Below are positions 32,823 to 45,689 of a stretch of DNA of 64,000 bases, one piece after another. A model generated the notes under the pieces. The model was not told the origin of the DNA. It was given only the letters and a program-made list of their open reading frames with translations, and did not search any database. Within the stretch, counting starts at the first letter, position 1; each line of letters begins with the position of its first letter. The position numbers were made by a program, and so were the translations under genes. The DNA lies in contig NC_085868.1 in NCBI RefSeq assembly GCF_034702125.1, forward strand, positions 27,019,201 through 27,083,200, in the 5' to 3' direction. This DNA is from Engraulis encrasicolus (lineage: Eukaryota > Chordata > Actinopteri > Clupeiformes > Engraulidae).

Positions 32823-33380
32823 ATGGGCCTCAACATCCCTGGTTTGATAGCCACTGTGGCCTTCTATGTGGCTGTGCTGGCCACAGGAATATGGGCGTCC
32901 AGGAGAGCGAAAGCTAAAGTAACCACGGGGACTGTCACTGAAGTGGCTCTGCTGGGGGGGCGCTCCATCAGCCTGCCCGTGGGGATTTTCACCATGACCG
33001 GTAAGGTGCAGACTACACGTATGCGGATAATTTTAAATGTGGATATTTTTTTCAAACCCTTTTACGTGTAAACACAAGAGGTGGATAAAAATAAAAACGG
33101 TGACAGGTGAGTTTTAGCCCCCTAAATGGGATAGTTTTTAAAACCGGACATTCTAAAACTTTGTTTAGGCTATGTGTAAATCAGAGCCCAAACCAATGTG
33201 TTTTCAAAAATATCCACATACGTGTAAACAGCTTATCAGTCAGTACAACTGTCCCCTACAAAAAGCAGGAGTACACACCCCCACACACATACATACACAA
33301 CCTTCTATTATAACATATTGGTAGTGACAATACTATAATAACTCTAATCCTAAAGCAGACCCTGAACTATTTTGTTGTTG

Positions 33381-33411
<31 letters not shown>

Positions 33412-36400
33412 TTCCCTTCCTTATTTATTTACCAATTTATCCACAACTAAATTAACAAATCACAATACAGTACATTGTCAACCTCTACATAGACACTTGA
33501 AAATAATCCTTTAGGATGGGACACATGCAATTTCATCACTTTTTAAAAATATATATCTGGAGAGGTAAATCAATTGGGAAAGACTTTCACCCTGTGGCAC
33601 TTAAAGCCTTGACAGCAACTGAAGCAACATCATTCCCCAAACCTAATTACACTACTTGTCTTGTACCACCCAGAAAAGTAGTGAGTAGACACACTGGACA
33701 TATCTCTTTTGCTGGGCACTTTTGGCTTAGAGGGCACTTTTGGCTTAGAGGGCCCACTCATAATTAGCGGCGCAGAACTGACTCCCCGGTGGGCCCTGCA
33801 CCCTTGTGGGCCCTTATTTTCAGAAATGTAAAAAAAAAAGTTTTACCTTTTTTTACATTTCTGAAAATAGGGGCCCACAAGGGTGCAGGGCCAACCGGGA
33901 AATGCCCGCTATGCCAGATGGCCAGTCCTAAAAGCTAGTCTATTCATGACTGTCTGACTCTTAAAACATGTGTTCTTGTGTACGTTCTCACAGCTACCTG
34001 GGTTGGAGGAGGGTTCATTCTTGGAGTTGCTGAAGCTGTCTATAGCCCACAAAAGGGTTTTGTTTGGGCACTGATGCCATTCTACTATTCTGTGTCATTT
34101 ATAATAGGTAAGTTTGATGAAAGATTTCAAATCAAAATAATGATGCAATTCATATTACTGTGTGTGGACATAACTGTTTGTTGTCTGTGTTCGTAGCGTG
34201 TTACTATTGTTGTTGTATCGTTACCGTCCTGAAAATTAGGAATCGTCAAATGGAGCTCGCCAAACCCATTGTGAATATACCTATTTGAATGATTGATTCA
34301 TGTGATATATAATATTATATTTTTATTTTTCAGTCACATATTTTATTCAATGTACATGTACGCATATTTACTGCAAGCTTTGATTAGCTTTAGCAAATTA
34401 ATTTTGCAGCTTTTGTTGTATCCATGACTCAATTTTATTCTTGGAGCAGGCGTCACTCTTAATTATTTAAAGTCTTTGAGGGTGCTGGCTCAAATTTTAA
34501 ATTCAATGTTTCAAGAAGGAGGCCGCACCTTGCATAGCAGTGTTTTTTTATTGCACAGACGCGTAATGCCCCGTGTACATCGGGAGCGACCAACGCGAAT
34601 GAAGCGACGGAAGTCATTCATTCTCTATGGAGGGTGCGCGACCAGTGCTACCGGAGCGAATTCGCCAGGGGCGAAGCTTCTTGAGCGACCAGGGCGACTT
34701 TTAACGATTAAACTCAAGCTAATCTTAAGCGAATTCGCTATGACGCTGTTCGGCGAAAACCAATCGGAACGTTCATATCGAGGAATGTCCCAGGCTGTCA
34801 CGACAGAGCCGTTATGTGATTAGCTGAATCAAACATGTCAGTGCAGCGTCCAGAGCGAATAAAACGAATTCATGCCGCAACTTCTTCAACTACCCCAGCT
34901 ACCCGGTCGCGTTGGTAGCGCTTGATGTACACGGGGCATAAGGCACACGCCGAAACGTGCCAGTGCAATAAAAAACACTGCTATGCAAGGTGCGACCTCC
35001 TTCCTGTATCCATTACTCCCCATGCCATTGTGAAATTTCTTCAAAGATTTTCAAAACCGTGGTTCTATTTTGTCAGTCTCTGGTTTCTCCAAAACCTGGA
35101 CAGACTGACCAAGCTCCTACTTGAAGAGACCTCATCAATCTCCTGTAGTATTGTAAAATGTCAGTTTATACCAACTCTTCGTACATGAGTGGGGAAGAGT
35201 GGCCGGTTTTGCCTTCAGTGGTTCCCTTAAACCAATTTAGCCTGATGCTGGAGCCTGGAGCAACATATACGCTGCATTCAGGCTTTTGAGATTTGAGTTA
35301 GTTTTTTTGTTTTTTTTCATAAAAAAAATTGTTTCATGTTTTATTGTGCTTCAAAGGCTGAGATATTTAGGTTTTAATAGGGAGAGGGCACCTTTTCCCA
35401 AGAAGGGCTCAGTCAGCACGCAGCAGGCGTATTTTGCAGGTGCACACCACACAAACAAGACTTAAAGGAGAATTCCGGCCGTATTTATATCACATCTTGT
35501 GTAGGCTGAGGGAAATTGGTCAAAGGGGAAACCGCGAGAAATGTTCATGCGTGCTGCGCAAAGTTGTTCAATTGCGCCGTTTACGATTAAAGCGTAGCCC
35601 AGCGGGCAAAGATTTAACTTTCTATGAAGCTCCTAGCTTGCATGAAAATGCTTTAGAATGATTTGGCCGTGGTCTCAGTACCAATACAACTCCATCCAGT
35701 GGCTAACCATTCCGTTAGCTAGCACAGATACGATACATTTGCAGATATCAGAAATGGCACACCTACCTCTCTCAGCTTCCGTCTTCCACAGGCGTCCGAA
35801 AAATTGATCAACAAAGTGCAATCCATTTCATTTTTGTCCCCCAAAGACAATATTTCAGGAACCCAGAAGACACATTTACTAGTCTTAAGTGGTCTGATAA
35901 GGTGTCTTTTAAGATTAAACGTTTCTTGGGCAGAAGATTGTGTCATGGAGGAAGATTGGGGTGTGTCCTGGTTCGTGTCCTTGAACAACTTTGTTTCTTT
36001 TTTGTTTTTTTTGTTACACGTGACGTGCCACATGGACATGTAAGACTTTGTCATTGATTTTTTTTCTATTTTGTTGCAGGTGGTTTAGTATTCGCTAAAC
36101 CCATGAGGGAGAAGAAGTACATCACAATGATGGATCCTTTTCAGATCAAATATGGCAAACGTGTGGCTACTTTGATGGTGATCCCCGGCATCATTGTGGA
36201 TGTGTTGTGGGTCGCTTGCACTCTTATGGCATTGGGTAAAAAGAACCATGCATTTTTTATGATATGCAATTTCATCATTAAATGTGTAAATAACAAATAT
36301 TTCCATACCATAATAATCTATATTTTCTGGCAAATTTTCCGTACACTACACATTGCAGACTTGTAACAAGTGCATTAGTAATGGAAACAGAAGGGGGTGG

Positions 36401-39400
36401 TGTGACATTTTACCTGCAAAGCATTTCCCTGCAATTACTGTATTTCAATATACCACTCATGTGTGAACATTGTTTCTTGCTCGAAATCAACTTCTCCACT
36501 TGGTGTTCAATTCATCTACTGTATATGTCGTTCATTAACATGTGATTAGTCAGTTATATGATATTGTGGGCCCTGCCTTGGCCTAACGGTAGGGCACTGG
36601 GTTAATATGCTGGCGACCCGGGTTCGATTCCGGCCCGGGTCATTTGACAATCCTCCCCATTAAATAAAGGCAAAAAAATCCCTAAAAAATATATGTTTTA
36701 AACCCTATATGATATTTTGCAGGAGGAACGATGAGCACGATCCTCGATTTGCCGTATGCCTACTCAGTGGTCTTGTCCGCAGCAGTAGCAATACTCTACA
36801 CTCTCCTTGGGGGGCTCTACTCCGTCGCCTACACAGATGTCATCCAATTAGTCCTTATCTTTATTGCATTGGTGAGTACACAAAAAACTTCTATTGTTAT
36901 GTTTAGGGGTGAGACTTTGATTGATTATGATTAATTGTGAATAATTAATTACAAAACCTACAAAACCAATTAATTTGTTATTTTTCAAGTCACATCCGTT
37001 ATGTTAATGAAAAAGTACATTCTAATAAGGCGTAATGTTCTCACTCTTTCCGCTTTATACACAAGGACATATTGACATTCCCTTTCATGTCTGTTGTTAA
37101 TAAAAGAATAATCACGATAAGTAAATAAAATAATCACAATGTCTTGCATAGGCATTGATCTCATCATGTCTTGTGTTTCTTGTTCTGCAGTGGCTGTGTG
37201 TGCCATTCATCCTTCTGAACCCCATCTCCCTCGACATCAGCTGGACAGCTGTCAATCATACTTACCAGCCACCTTGGATTGGACATGTAGAGACACAGGA
37301 CATCGGCAAATTCCTAGATGACTTTCTTGCTCTGGTAAGTAGCCTGCGTGTAGATCATTCCTTCCAGATAATTTTCACCATAAGTCACAGGTTGAATTCC
37401 TTTTGGCAACTGCCTTGAAAAAAAAAAAACGAGTTGGTTTGCACTGATTCTTGAGAACGTGGCTAAAACAGGTTTTCATTTTGAAAAATACTTCAAACCC
37501 AAAACATAGAAGTGTATTATGACAGACGAGGGTCGGAACAAACTCCGCATATTTTACTCTTTTTTTTCTTAAAATAGGCTCTTAATTTGTTTTTCTCAAC
37601 AGCGTCAGACACAATTAAAGTTAAAAATGTGTTTTTTATTGTTTTGTTTTATTATTATTATTGTTATTATTATTATTATTATTTTTATTATTATCTTAAT
37701 TATTTTAAGAATTCAACAGCATTAAAGATACAGTACATATTGTAAGAATATTCCTTCAAAACCGTCAAATACATAAAACTCCCTATTCATTTAATTAAAT
37801 AGATCCTATACTTAAATTAAAGGTGGTTGTGCAGGTGAAATGATAATAGATTAGCAGTTTCCTGTTAGTACAACACATTTAAACTATTATCCATTGTATT
37901 TGATTTGGTTGGGAACCCCAAAACATAATATCAATCGAAAAAGTGAGAGTTATTCTTCTCCCATAAAGCAATGCATGACATCATGTTAGATGAACTGGAG
38001 CAACCAGATTCTATACCAGAACGCGTCAGTGCGTTTACAGTTTGTTACTAATAGATATAATATACTGATATAATAATCCATTTTGTTAACGTTTATTCAT
38101 GATTCGTTGATATTCTTCAATGATTTGTCAATATTTTTCATATTTCTTCGCCAGAGTGTTGGAGCACTTGGCTTCCAGTGTTTTCACCAGAGGACCCTGT
38201 CCGCATCCTCGCCGGTCAAGGCCCAGATCACATGCTTCGTTGCAGCAGTGATGATCATCATCCTGGGCATTCCATCCATTCTGATTGGAGCAGTGGCCGC
38301 ATCAACAGGTGCCAGCTGCTCATATAATGCAATACGCCAATGGTTTTCAACACACCCTGGACATCATAAGCTGCCCAACGCCCCCTTGACTACATCATAA
38401 GCCCCCCAACACCCCCTTGACATCATCATAAGCCCCCCAACGCACCATTGACCACATCATAAGCCTGCCACCGGCCCCTCTTTACGGCCCGTACCCACAC
38501 AGAGTAATTCCGCTCCGCTCTCATTGACTTTGAATGGGGGCGATATCGCGCTTGACAGCGCGGAGGTGAAGCGATATCGCAGCGGGACGCGATTTGATAT
38601 AGACGAGCTCTCTATATCATGCAAATTTGATGGTCCAATAACCAATCAGATGGGCGTATGGGTAGCAAGGGCGGGAGTTACAAATTTTTTTGAAAAACAT
38701 GGCGGCGATTTCTGTGATTTCCAACATCACGTTTTTGCTTAATATAAAGACCCTAAATGCTTATAAATGTCACGATTACCACGGATTGATGTAAAAATGC
38801 ACCACGAACTTATGTAACACAAATAGGTTACTCCACATTGCCATTTGATCACTCAATGTTTTGAGCTAACCGGGTAAGCTAACGTTAGCATTTCACCAGA
38901 ACCAGGCAGCTACAAGCTTATATTAGACTACTTCTGTACTTCTAGAATGATATAACGGGGCTTAAATGTTACCTAGGACCAAAACACAATCGTATTTAAG
39001 CCATGTACACACTGTGTTGTGATATTGAGTGAGTAATGTGTGCAAACGACCGTTCGCCGTTTGTTATCTCGCTCGGTCTACCCGGTGTCAGCTGCGAGAC
39101 ACACCCCGCGCGGCGAGGCTCGAAAGTCGGGTGAGCAGCGTAGTTAGCCCCGGGGAGAATCTAATGGGAGTATCCGTTACCACACCCCCAGCGCGATATT
39201 GCGCGTCGCGGATTCCGCCTGGCAGTTTCCCAGTCGGTACTAGGCGTTAGTATTATAAATTACCGTAGACCAATGACCCACCCCAATGGCAACTAAACAC
39301 CGCCCCCTTCAGCTGTATCCTTCGCAATGCCTCCTGAGTGTTCCCTAAAGCCAACATAGAGAAACACTACTATACATAGGTTGGTCTGTTATTATTCTAC

Positions 39401-41732
39401 CTGAATGAGCACGCAGCCAGGGATCCCAAAATTCTAAGTACCTAAGTGTTAAACATCGGAAGTTGCATTGGACTAGTGTAGTGTGTGGTTAAAACCTGTT
39501 TTAGACGGCTGGATGTTGTAGCGGTTTCTGTGGTTTCTCCTACCGACTCCATTCCATCTTAACGTGAGGACATCAGAATTGATTCATATGCTTTGTAAAT
39601 GAAATTATATTGTTTCACTCCAATCACATGTGAGGACAACGTTTGAGTGACGCAGCTTCCAAACAATCAGAGGTTGTCTCCGACAGCGATACCCCGTCTT
39701 GTAAGCAGTGGCTAACGCTCCGTAAAAAAATATAGCGTTTTTTAGGGAACATGGCTAAGAATTCCGAGCGACATGATAGTATGTTCTTCTAAACAGTGTC
39801 ACCGACAGTAGGCCTACAGTGTGCGAGTAAGTGGATAAAACCGCAAGCCGACAAGACAACAAGTTCTTGTCATAGGCTATACTGTGCAGGGCTCCAATGG
39901 GACTTCCAATGATAAACACCCAGCCGGCTAGCATTTTGGAATCCCTGGCTGCGTACACATTTAACTGTTTACCAACAGCTGGAACCCATGTATATGTGAT
40001 GATTTTCAGTTGAATTGTGTATTTTTTGTCTTTTTTGTAGTTAATGTTCAAATTTCATAATTTTCATGATTTTTACTAAGCAAGAGACTAATATTTACTT
40101 GTCTGGCTTGCTTCAGAAACCAAAGACGTCTATGAAAAATAATTAAAAATGCCAGATTTACAATGAGGTTTCACCTGCAAAAATGCATTTTTAAATAACT
40201 CAAATAATGATCCATTAAAAACTTTATATGGCATTCTTAATGTCTTTCCACAGACTGGAATCTAACGGACTACGGTGCCCCTTCTCCATTTGAGCGTGGA
40301 GAGGCCTATGGGGTCTTGCCCATCTGTCTGCAGTACCTCGCCCCTCCATACGTCTCCATAGTAGGGATCGCTGCTGTGGCTGCAGCCGTCATGTCCTCAA
40401 CGGACTCTGGTCTCATCTCCAGCACGTCCATGTTCAGCTCCAACATCTACAAGAATATCAGAAAACAGGTTTGTTAAGCTTTTACTTTGATATTGTACCC
40501 CATTGAAGTAACTGGGTGGGTAGTACAAAGGAAAACAAAATGCGATACAGTATGTGAGGAAATAAAACTTTTCTTGGTTAGTGGAGAAACAAAAAAGCCA
40601 AAAGATACACTGGGCTAGGTATGGGTTATTATAATACTACTTTTATCTGTATAGCACAATATAGACATGGAGCTCAATGTGCTTTAACAGTTAGATGAAA
40701 AAATAAACACAATAAAAATGAATAACTTGATTAAGAAAAACACCCTATTTACAAAAAGTTAAGATACGTTGGATGGCTAACTTAGAAATTAGAAATCATG
40801 GAATAACAAACCCACAAAATGACGCAAATGTAAAATCAAATGATCCGGAAGACTAGAGACAAAAGCAAAAAGTCATAAGAATTAGACAACTAAAACAAGG
40901 CCCTTGGTGGCAACAGGGGTGAGGAAAAGCAGTTTGTGAATTTATAGGGGGAAACCTCTTTCTCCGTCTGGTCTTGCCTCAGAATTTTGAATGAGTTGTG
41001 ATGTATCAATTGACTTTCTTGGGAGATGAAAGAAAAGGGATGTAGGGGCTCGGTTTTAGTGTTCACTAGTTTTATCACAATGGGATTCCTTCCACTGAAA
41101 TAACTCCATTAGGACAGGATACAAACTTGCGTGCGTGTTAACGTGTTAACTCTCCAATGCAGGCCTCAGACCGAGAGATGCAGTGGGTGATCCGCATAGC
41201 TGTTGTCGTGACCGGAGTGCTGGGGACAGCGCTGACCTTTCTCGACAACAGCATTTTGGGATTCTGGATCCTCGGAGCAGACGTGGGATACTGCATCGTC
41301 CTGCCCCAGCTTATCTGTGTCATCTTCTGCCCCGTCTCCAACGGTTACGGAGCAACTGCAGGCTACTTCCTGGGTATTCTGCTGAGGGTCTTGAGCGGAG
41401 AGCCCCTCATTGGCCTCCCACCAACCATCCATTTTCCAGGCGGTGAAATAGTGGATGGCGTGTACATCCAGCAAGCACCTGTCCGGACAGTGTCCATGCT
41501 GTTCACACTAGTCTGTGTGCTGTTTTTCTCATACGTGTTTGAACAACTATTCCACCATCATATACTTCCTGACAGATGGGACGTCCTTGGGGTCAGCAAT
41601 GTGACGTCACCAAGGCTGGAACAAGCGAGCAATAATAACACTGATGGACAGACAGTGTCAATGATGTCAGGCCCTGACAAAGGACATTTGGAGAGGCACC
41701 GAGCAAAAGTGGACGAAAACACAAAGCTCTAG
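32823..41732 (+). CDS. slc5a7: High-affinity choline transporter 1-like, eight exons
   Basis: Coding exons: 32823-33000, 33994-34107, 36080-36235, 36723-36871, 37191-37334, 38155-38308, 40254-40468, 41163-41732. All introns are GT-AG, the phases agree, and the sum is 1680 bases (559 residues plus stop; human SLC5A7 is 580). The family carries choline with Na+ and Cl- into cholinergic nerve endings for acetylcholine synthesis. Sodium-solute-symporter signatures include [28 protein letters not shown] and MSSTDSG (Asp349). The N-glycosylation sequon at Asn301 (DWNLT) keeps its human number. The protein is clearly diverged: exon 6 has GALGFQ where CHT1 usually has GGIPWQ, and the cytoplasmic tail is unlike the mammalian trafficking tail. 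It is probably a fish paralogue rather than the canonical CHT1. The ATG context is good (A at -3, G at +4). The exon 7 donor (GTTTGT) is weak. Confidence 0.9.
33370..33430. repeat. (TTTA)n microsatellite in intron 1
   Basis: Tandem TTTA units within the first intron of the transporter gene. Confidence 0.9.
33785..33899. repeat. 115 bp hairpin in intron 1
   Basis: Left arm 33785-33836 and right arm 33848-33899 are reverse complements with only a couple of mismatches (GGCCCTGCACCCTTGTGGG paired with CCCACAAGGGTGCAGGGCC). The loop is about 11 bases. Confidence 0.88.
34511..35012. mobile_element. Hairpin element in intron 2, interrupted by a MITE
   Basis: GCACCTTGCATAGCAGTG (left) and CACTGCTATGCAAGGTGC (right) belong to inverted arms of about 45 bases. 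The original loop was short; it is opened by the element at 34565-34939. Confidence 0.75.
34565..34939. mobile_element. MITE with ATGCCCCGTGTACATC ends
   Basis: Perfect 16 bp inverted ends at 34565-34580 and 34924-34939. TAA on each side, if the ends are read as TGCCCC and GGGGCA, would be a 3 bp target duplication as in PIF/Harbinger elements. The interior is rich in GAGCGA/GAATTCGC; no ORF. Confidence 0.75.
36566..36705 (+). mobile_element. tRNA-derived SINE in intron 3
   Basis: An A-box-like TGGCCTAACGGTAGGGCAC and a B-box GGGTTCGATTCCGG are followed by a short tail AATAAAGGCAAAAAAATCCC. It is flanked by identical 11 bp copies TATATGATATT (36555-36565, 36706-36716). The right copy lies just before the exon 4 acceptor at 36720-36722. 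Confidence 0.88.
37638..37695. repeat. (TTA)n microsatellite in intron 5
   Basis: TTA/ATT trinucleotide run with one interruption. Confidence 0.9.
38362..38467. repeat. Minisatellite at the start of intron 6
   Basis: About three units of 32-33 bases containing CATCATAAGC and CCCCAACGCCCCCTTGAC, starting 54 bases after exon 6. Confidence 0.75.
39411..39954. mobile_element. MITE in intron 6
   Basis: Ends ACGCAGCCAGGGATCCCAAAA and TTTTGGAATCCCTGGCTGCGT are inverted with one base difference. 544 bp, no coding capacity. Confidence 0.75.
40620..40720 (-). mobile_element. Possible L2-type 3'-end fragment in intron 7
   Basis: TTTTATCTGTATAGCACAATAT and GCTCAATGTGCTTTAACAG resemble the 3' end of the LINE at 17830-20466 (TTTATATAGCGCATTTC, CAATGTGCTTCACA). 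Short and diverged. Confidence 0.4.
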
Positions 41733-42053
41733 GATTTGCCTGGAAGTGACGTTTATGTATGGAGTGCTATTACAAACGATGTAACTGTACGTAATCATCA
41801 GAACTTTTTAATGCATGGACTTCCCATCCACAAAAGTAGTGGAGGATCTTTGCTTACACATTTGTGCCACATGCACAGTAAGGGCGAAATCCCTGTTCAC
41901 ATCTTGGCAAACACGTCACCATAAATATCACATGATACATTAATATTATTGATTATGAGGGCTAATGGAGGATTTGGCCAGTTATGAAATGTGCTAAAGA
42001 AGTGCTTTGAATTGAAAGTCTGTCTTCACCATGTTCAGATTACGAGACAATTG
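41733..42053. other. 3' flank of the choline transporter gene
   Basis: Presumed 3'-UTR. No clear AATAAA before the next element. Confidence 0.4.
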
Positions 42054-42835
42054 CTACGTGTACATGATGTTTTTGAATCGGATCTAATAGATCGGATTTA
42101 AGTAGATCGGATTAAGAGTTATTTTGCGACGTGTATACATGGCAATTTCACTTAAATGCGATTAAACGTCTGGGGAAAATAAAGCATTGCGATTGGACTG
42201 AGGACGCACGTGCTGAGTGAGCCAAATAAGGCGTGGGGGCGTGGTCGCCAAACCTCCGGGGAACTACTGGGACACAAGCTTATCTTCAGCCCGAAAATGA
42301 ATTCCCTCAGTGGACTCAAGGCTGGTAAAATCCCCTTTGGGTCTGGTTCTTTCAAATGCTAGTTAGCACCCTCCTAGCTTAGAAAAACGAACTGGTGAAA
42401 GGGTGATGTGGAGTAACTTTGTTGTGCTTAATTACTTCGTGGGGCACTTTTACATCAATATATGGAAGCCACAACAGTATATATAGTCGCTTAGGGACTT
42501 TAAATTAAGCAAAACTTTCATGTGAAAATCAACAGGAAGTGCCGCCATCTTTTTCTCACTGACAAAGAGCACGGGCTCTTGGCGCCATCGTGTGGTCAAC
42601 GAGCATGCGTGGAACGACCGGATTTATTGTAATTCTGATTAAAAGGTTACATGACAGAGGAACGTGTTTAATCGGATTTAAAAGAGGAATAAACCACCCA
42701 CTTTAATCGAGTTTAAATCGGAATAAACTTAAATCCTGTTCGGTAAGTGTTTACATGATGTTTTTAAAGTGGAATTAAGTTTTAATGAGATTTAAAGTGA
42801 GTTAAATCGGATTTAAATGCCTCATGTAAACGTAC
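42054..42835. mobile_element. Non-autonomous DNA element with TACGTKTACATGA ends
   Basis: CTACGTGTACATGATG on the left and CATGTAAACGTACC on the right are inverted. CAATTG-like bases flank both ends. The interior has many ATCGGATTTAA motifs near both ends and no ORF. Confidence 0.65.
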
Positions 42836-43428
42836 CAATTGCATCAACTAAAACAAAAAAGCTGTTTCATTTGCGAAGGTTAGCTGTCTAGTTTGTCACA
42901 TAAATACACAGTATAATGTCATGAAATTAACCTAAATGACCATCACCAGCTGCAAACCCTAAACATTCCTTAACTAAGCTGATTTTCATTTTATTGTATG
43001 GCTGTTTGCATACTAACAGCACACCAAAGTGTGATAGGTTGCAATATCAGTAACTTGGACAAAATACCTGATGAGACAACTTGCCTAGCAAAATTCCTAG
43101 CTTTAGGAAACAAACTATGTTAGTTTGATCGCTGGAGATGGATCAATTCAATGTATTCCGCTGTTGTCATAAAAGAGAGCTGCAGTTAGACCAAAGAGAT
43201 GAACGTTTTACTTTAGGTTGCCTAATAGTAATGGGATGAGATTTTCGGGTCTTTTCTGAGATCCGGTTCTTTTGGCTCGCCTTACTATGGAGTGTCGACT
43301 TTCTTTTGGCTCCCATTCAGCTGCTCCTCATATATTGGTTTTAAATAATTATTAGTTAAATGTTTTAACTAGTTAATTATTTTAGAACCTTTTAAACGTG
43401 TTTCTGTTCCTTGACTTGGTTATGTGTT
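42836..43428. other. Intergenic stretch
   Basis: AT-rich; no gene or repeat recognised. Confidence 0.35.
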
Positions 43429-43436
43429 GTTTTCTT

Positions 43437-43809
43437 TAGAGATGTACAGGATCCAAGATCCGGTTCCGGATCCGGCAGGATAATAAGGTTTTTCAGACTA
43501 TCCGGATCCGGCAGGATCTTAAGCAGTGGATCCGGTATCCGGCAGTTACATAAAAATCAGGATCTGGGGCATCTCTACTTTTTACGTAGCCTAGGCTTTT
43601 CAGTCAGTCTTTCACAACCCCAATCGCTGCGTGGAGTGAAAGCCCTTTGGAAGTGGCCGTTGCAGGCAGTGTGGGCCCACGTGTGCGAGTAGGCTATGTG
43701 TTTCAACCCTTTCGTAGGATCCGGTATCCGATTCCGGGTCCGGCAGGATTTTAAGCAGTGGATCCGGTATCCGGCAGGATCCTAAAAATCAGGATCCGAT
43801 GCATCTCTA
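43437..43809. mobile_element. hAT-type MITE rich in GGATCCGG
   Basis: Ends TAGAGATGTACAGGATCC and GGATCCGATGCATCTCTA are inverted. Flanks GTTTTCTT (43429-43436) and GTTTTCTC (43810-43817) match at 7 of 8 bases. Many subterminal GGATCCGG/ATCCGGCAGGAT copies. Confidence 0.8.
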
Positions 43810-45369
43810 GTTTTCTCACACAAAAAAAACGTTTTTTTTTTCCCCCCTGGATTTGGCAGGATTTTTTTTCTCCTGCCATCTTCTTAACTGAAAGGTGCGC
43901 GTGATTTGTCAAGATGTGTCGAGCACACGCTTTACATGAGGGCAGGGGAGACAGTATAAGTATATAATAGCTGACTTTATTTTGTAGTATTGATGTAAGG
44001 TGCCGTAGTCGAGTTTGGAATAAGGCAGTACAGGCCGGCTGACGCCTCCTCCCATAAATGGTATTTCAAATGTCGTAGGAATAGGATGGAGATGTATATA
44101 CTGTATGTTATGTGGAACTAGATTTTGGTGCACAGTATTTTAATACAGTAAGTCATAAGGCTTATTATCTTCTTGTGCTGTTGCTGTTGTGCTTTCACAT
44201 AACAAGGCAAAGTGACCATGCTGTTTCTTGCCACTCAAATTAGGATGGAAAGTGAAAAGTGTAAACAGTGATGCCACACAAAGATTCTCCTATAATGTTT
44301 TATTATGTATGGTCAGAATTTTGCAATGTTTTTTTTTTTTTTTTTTTTACAAATACCTAGGCCTATGGCAATAATATGACCATATGAATACTAAGAATAT
44401 GTCTTGTGAGTGCTTGCTGCACAATAAATGTGCATTGCCTCGTTGCCATGTGTATTTTATGTCAATTTTGCACGAAATAGGACACCTGACCTGGTCCACA
44501 GATGGTTGCATATGGTGCAATATTCACACAAACCACGAAGGGTGATCTTCCGAATGTCCATATTAAGGTCGGAGTGGAGTCAAACAATGCTGGAAAATAT
44601 TACTAACAGATCCACTGGCCATCTGCCCCTTGACACCTCCAGTATCATGCCAAGTGATCTGGCTGACTTGAAGAAAGTATGTGTACTTGGTTGCACAGGG
44701 ATGCACGAGTAACTTAAGGCACACAGAAAGCATGTACTGGGCCTAATGAAACGGGCCTACTAACCCCCCTCCCCACTTGGGTGTATCACACACACCAACT
44801 TTGGAAAATCGTGTTCTTCTTTGGCTGCAATCACACTGAATGTGGATCTTACAATATGTTACAGATTTTTACTATTGTTTGTTAATGAAAGTGAGGGTAT
44901 TCCGGGCTGATAATGAGCACAAGGGGGAATGCAGACTTTCCACCTGTCTGCCCTGAGTGGCTTCAGAAGAAAAATGCTGAGCCCAAGACGAAAACTCCAC
45001 TAGACGTCACAGGCGGATTCCCAGAGGTCCACTAAGTTACCACTATTTACAACGTTCACATATTCAACAGACTATTTCAGTAACAAGCACAAGGCTGCGG
45101 ATTATAGGCAGAAAACTGTGTTCAGTGTCATTGCAGCCTTTTGCAGTAGGCCCAGGGCTGTACGTTAAGCTTTTTCACTAGGAGCACAGGTGCTCCTAAA
45201 TGAAAAAAAATAGGAGCACGGATAAAAATTTAGGAGCACAGATACAAATTTAGGAGCACTCTAAAAATGTCGCGACACTTTTGTTATTGGGGTGGGGGGG
45301 TGGGGGGGTTTATGTAAAATACTGTGCTTATTGTGCTCATTGCTTGTTTCTTCATCTTCATGCACAATG
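43810..45369. other. Intergenic stretch
   Basis: No gene seen. Holds a poly-T at 44328-44349, another flank like the CA-associated ones near 44780-44835, and a short fish repeat with GGAGCAC words at 45176-45260. Confidence 0.4.
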
Positions 45370-45377
45370 GCCTAGGC

Positions 45378-45674
45378 CAGTGTTTCCCAACCTATGGGTC
45401 GGGACCCACCTTATGGGTCGCCAAAGAGGTTTGATTTTAAATATATATAGCCCATGTTGAATAAAAGACAAAGCATTTAACTAAGTGCTACATTAAACAT
45501 TTATTATATATTTGACCAAAGATGAATTGAGGAATAAAATAACTAAAATTAGTTTTCGCAGGAAACAGAGGGCATCTTGTGACTCCGTCTCGTGCGGGCG
45601 CTCGCGTGGTTGGGTCACCAAAGCTTACAATAGTAAAAACATGGGTCCCTTAAGAAAATGTTTGGGAGCCACTG
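45378..45674. mobile_element. hAT-type MITE, sister of 4865-5225
   Basis: CAGTGTTTCCCAACCT and GGGAGCCACTG ends; identical 8 bp duplications GCCTAGGC (45370-45377, 45675-45682). The body is nearly the same as the copy between the receptors, with small deletions. Confidence 0.9.
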
Positions 45675-45689
45675 GCCTAGGCTATATGT

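Noticed and set aside
38480..39250. CpG-rich GCGATATCGC stretch in intron 6 as a CpG-island promoter or paired-end element
   Set aside because: Some GCGATATCGCGC words recur at both ends, but I could not define inverted ends, a target duplication or a transcription start.
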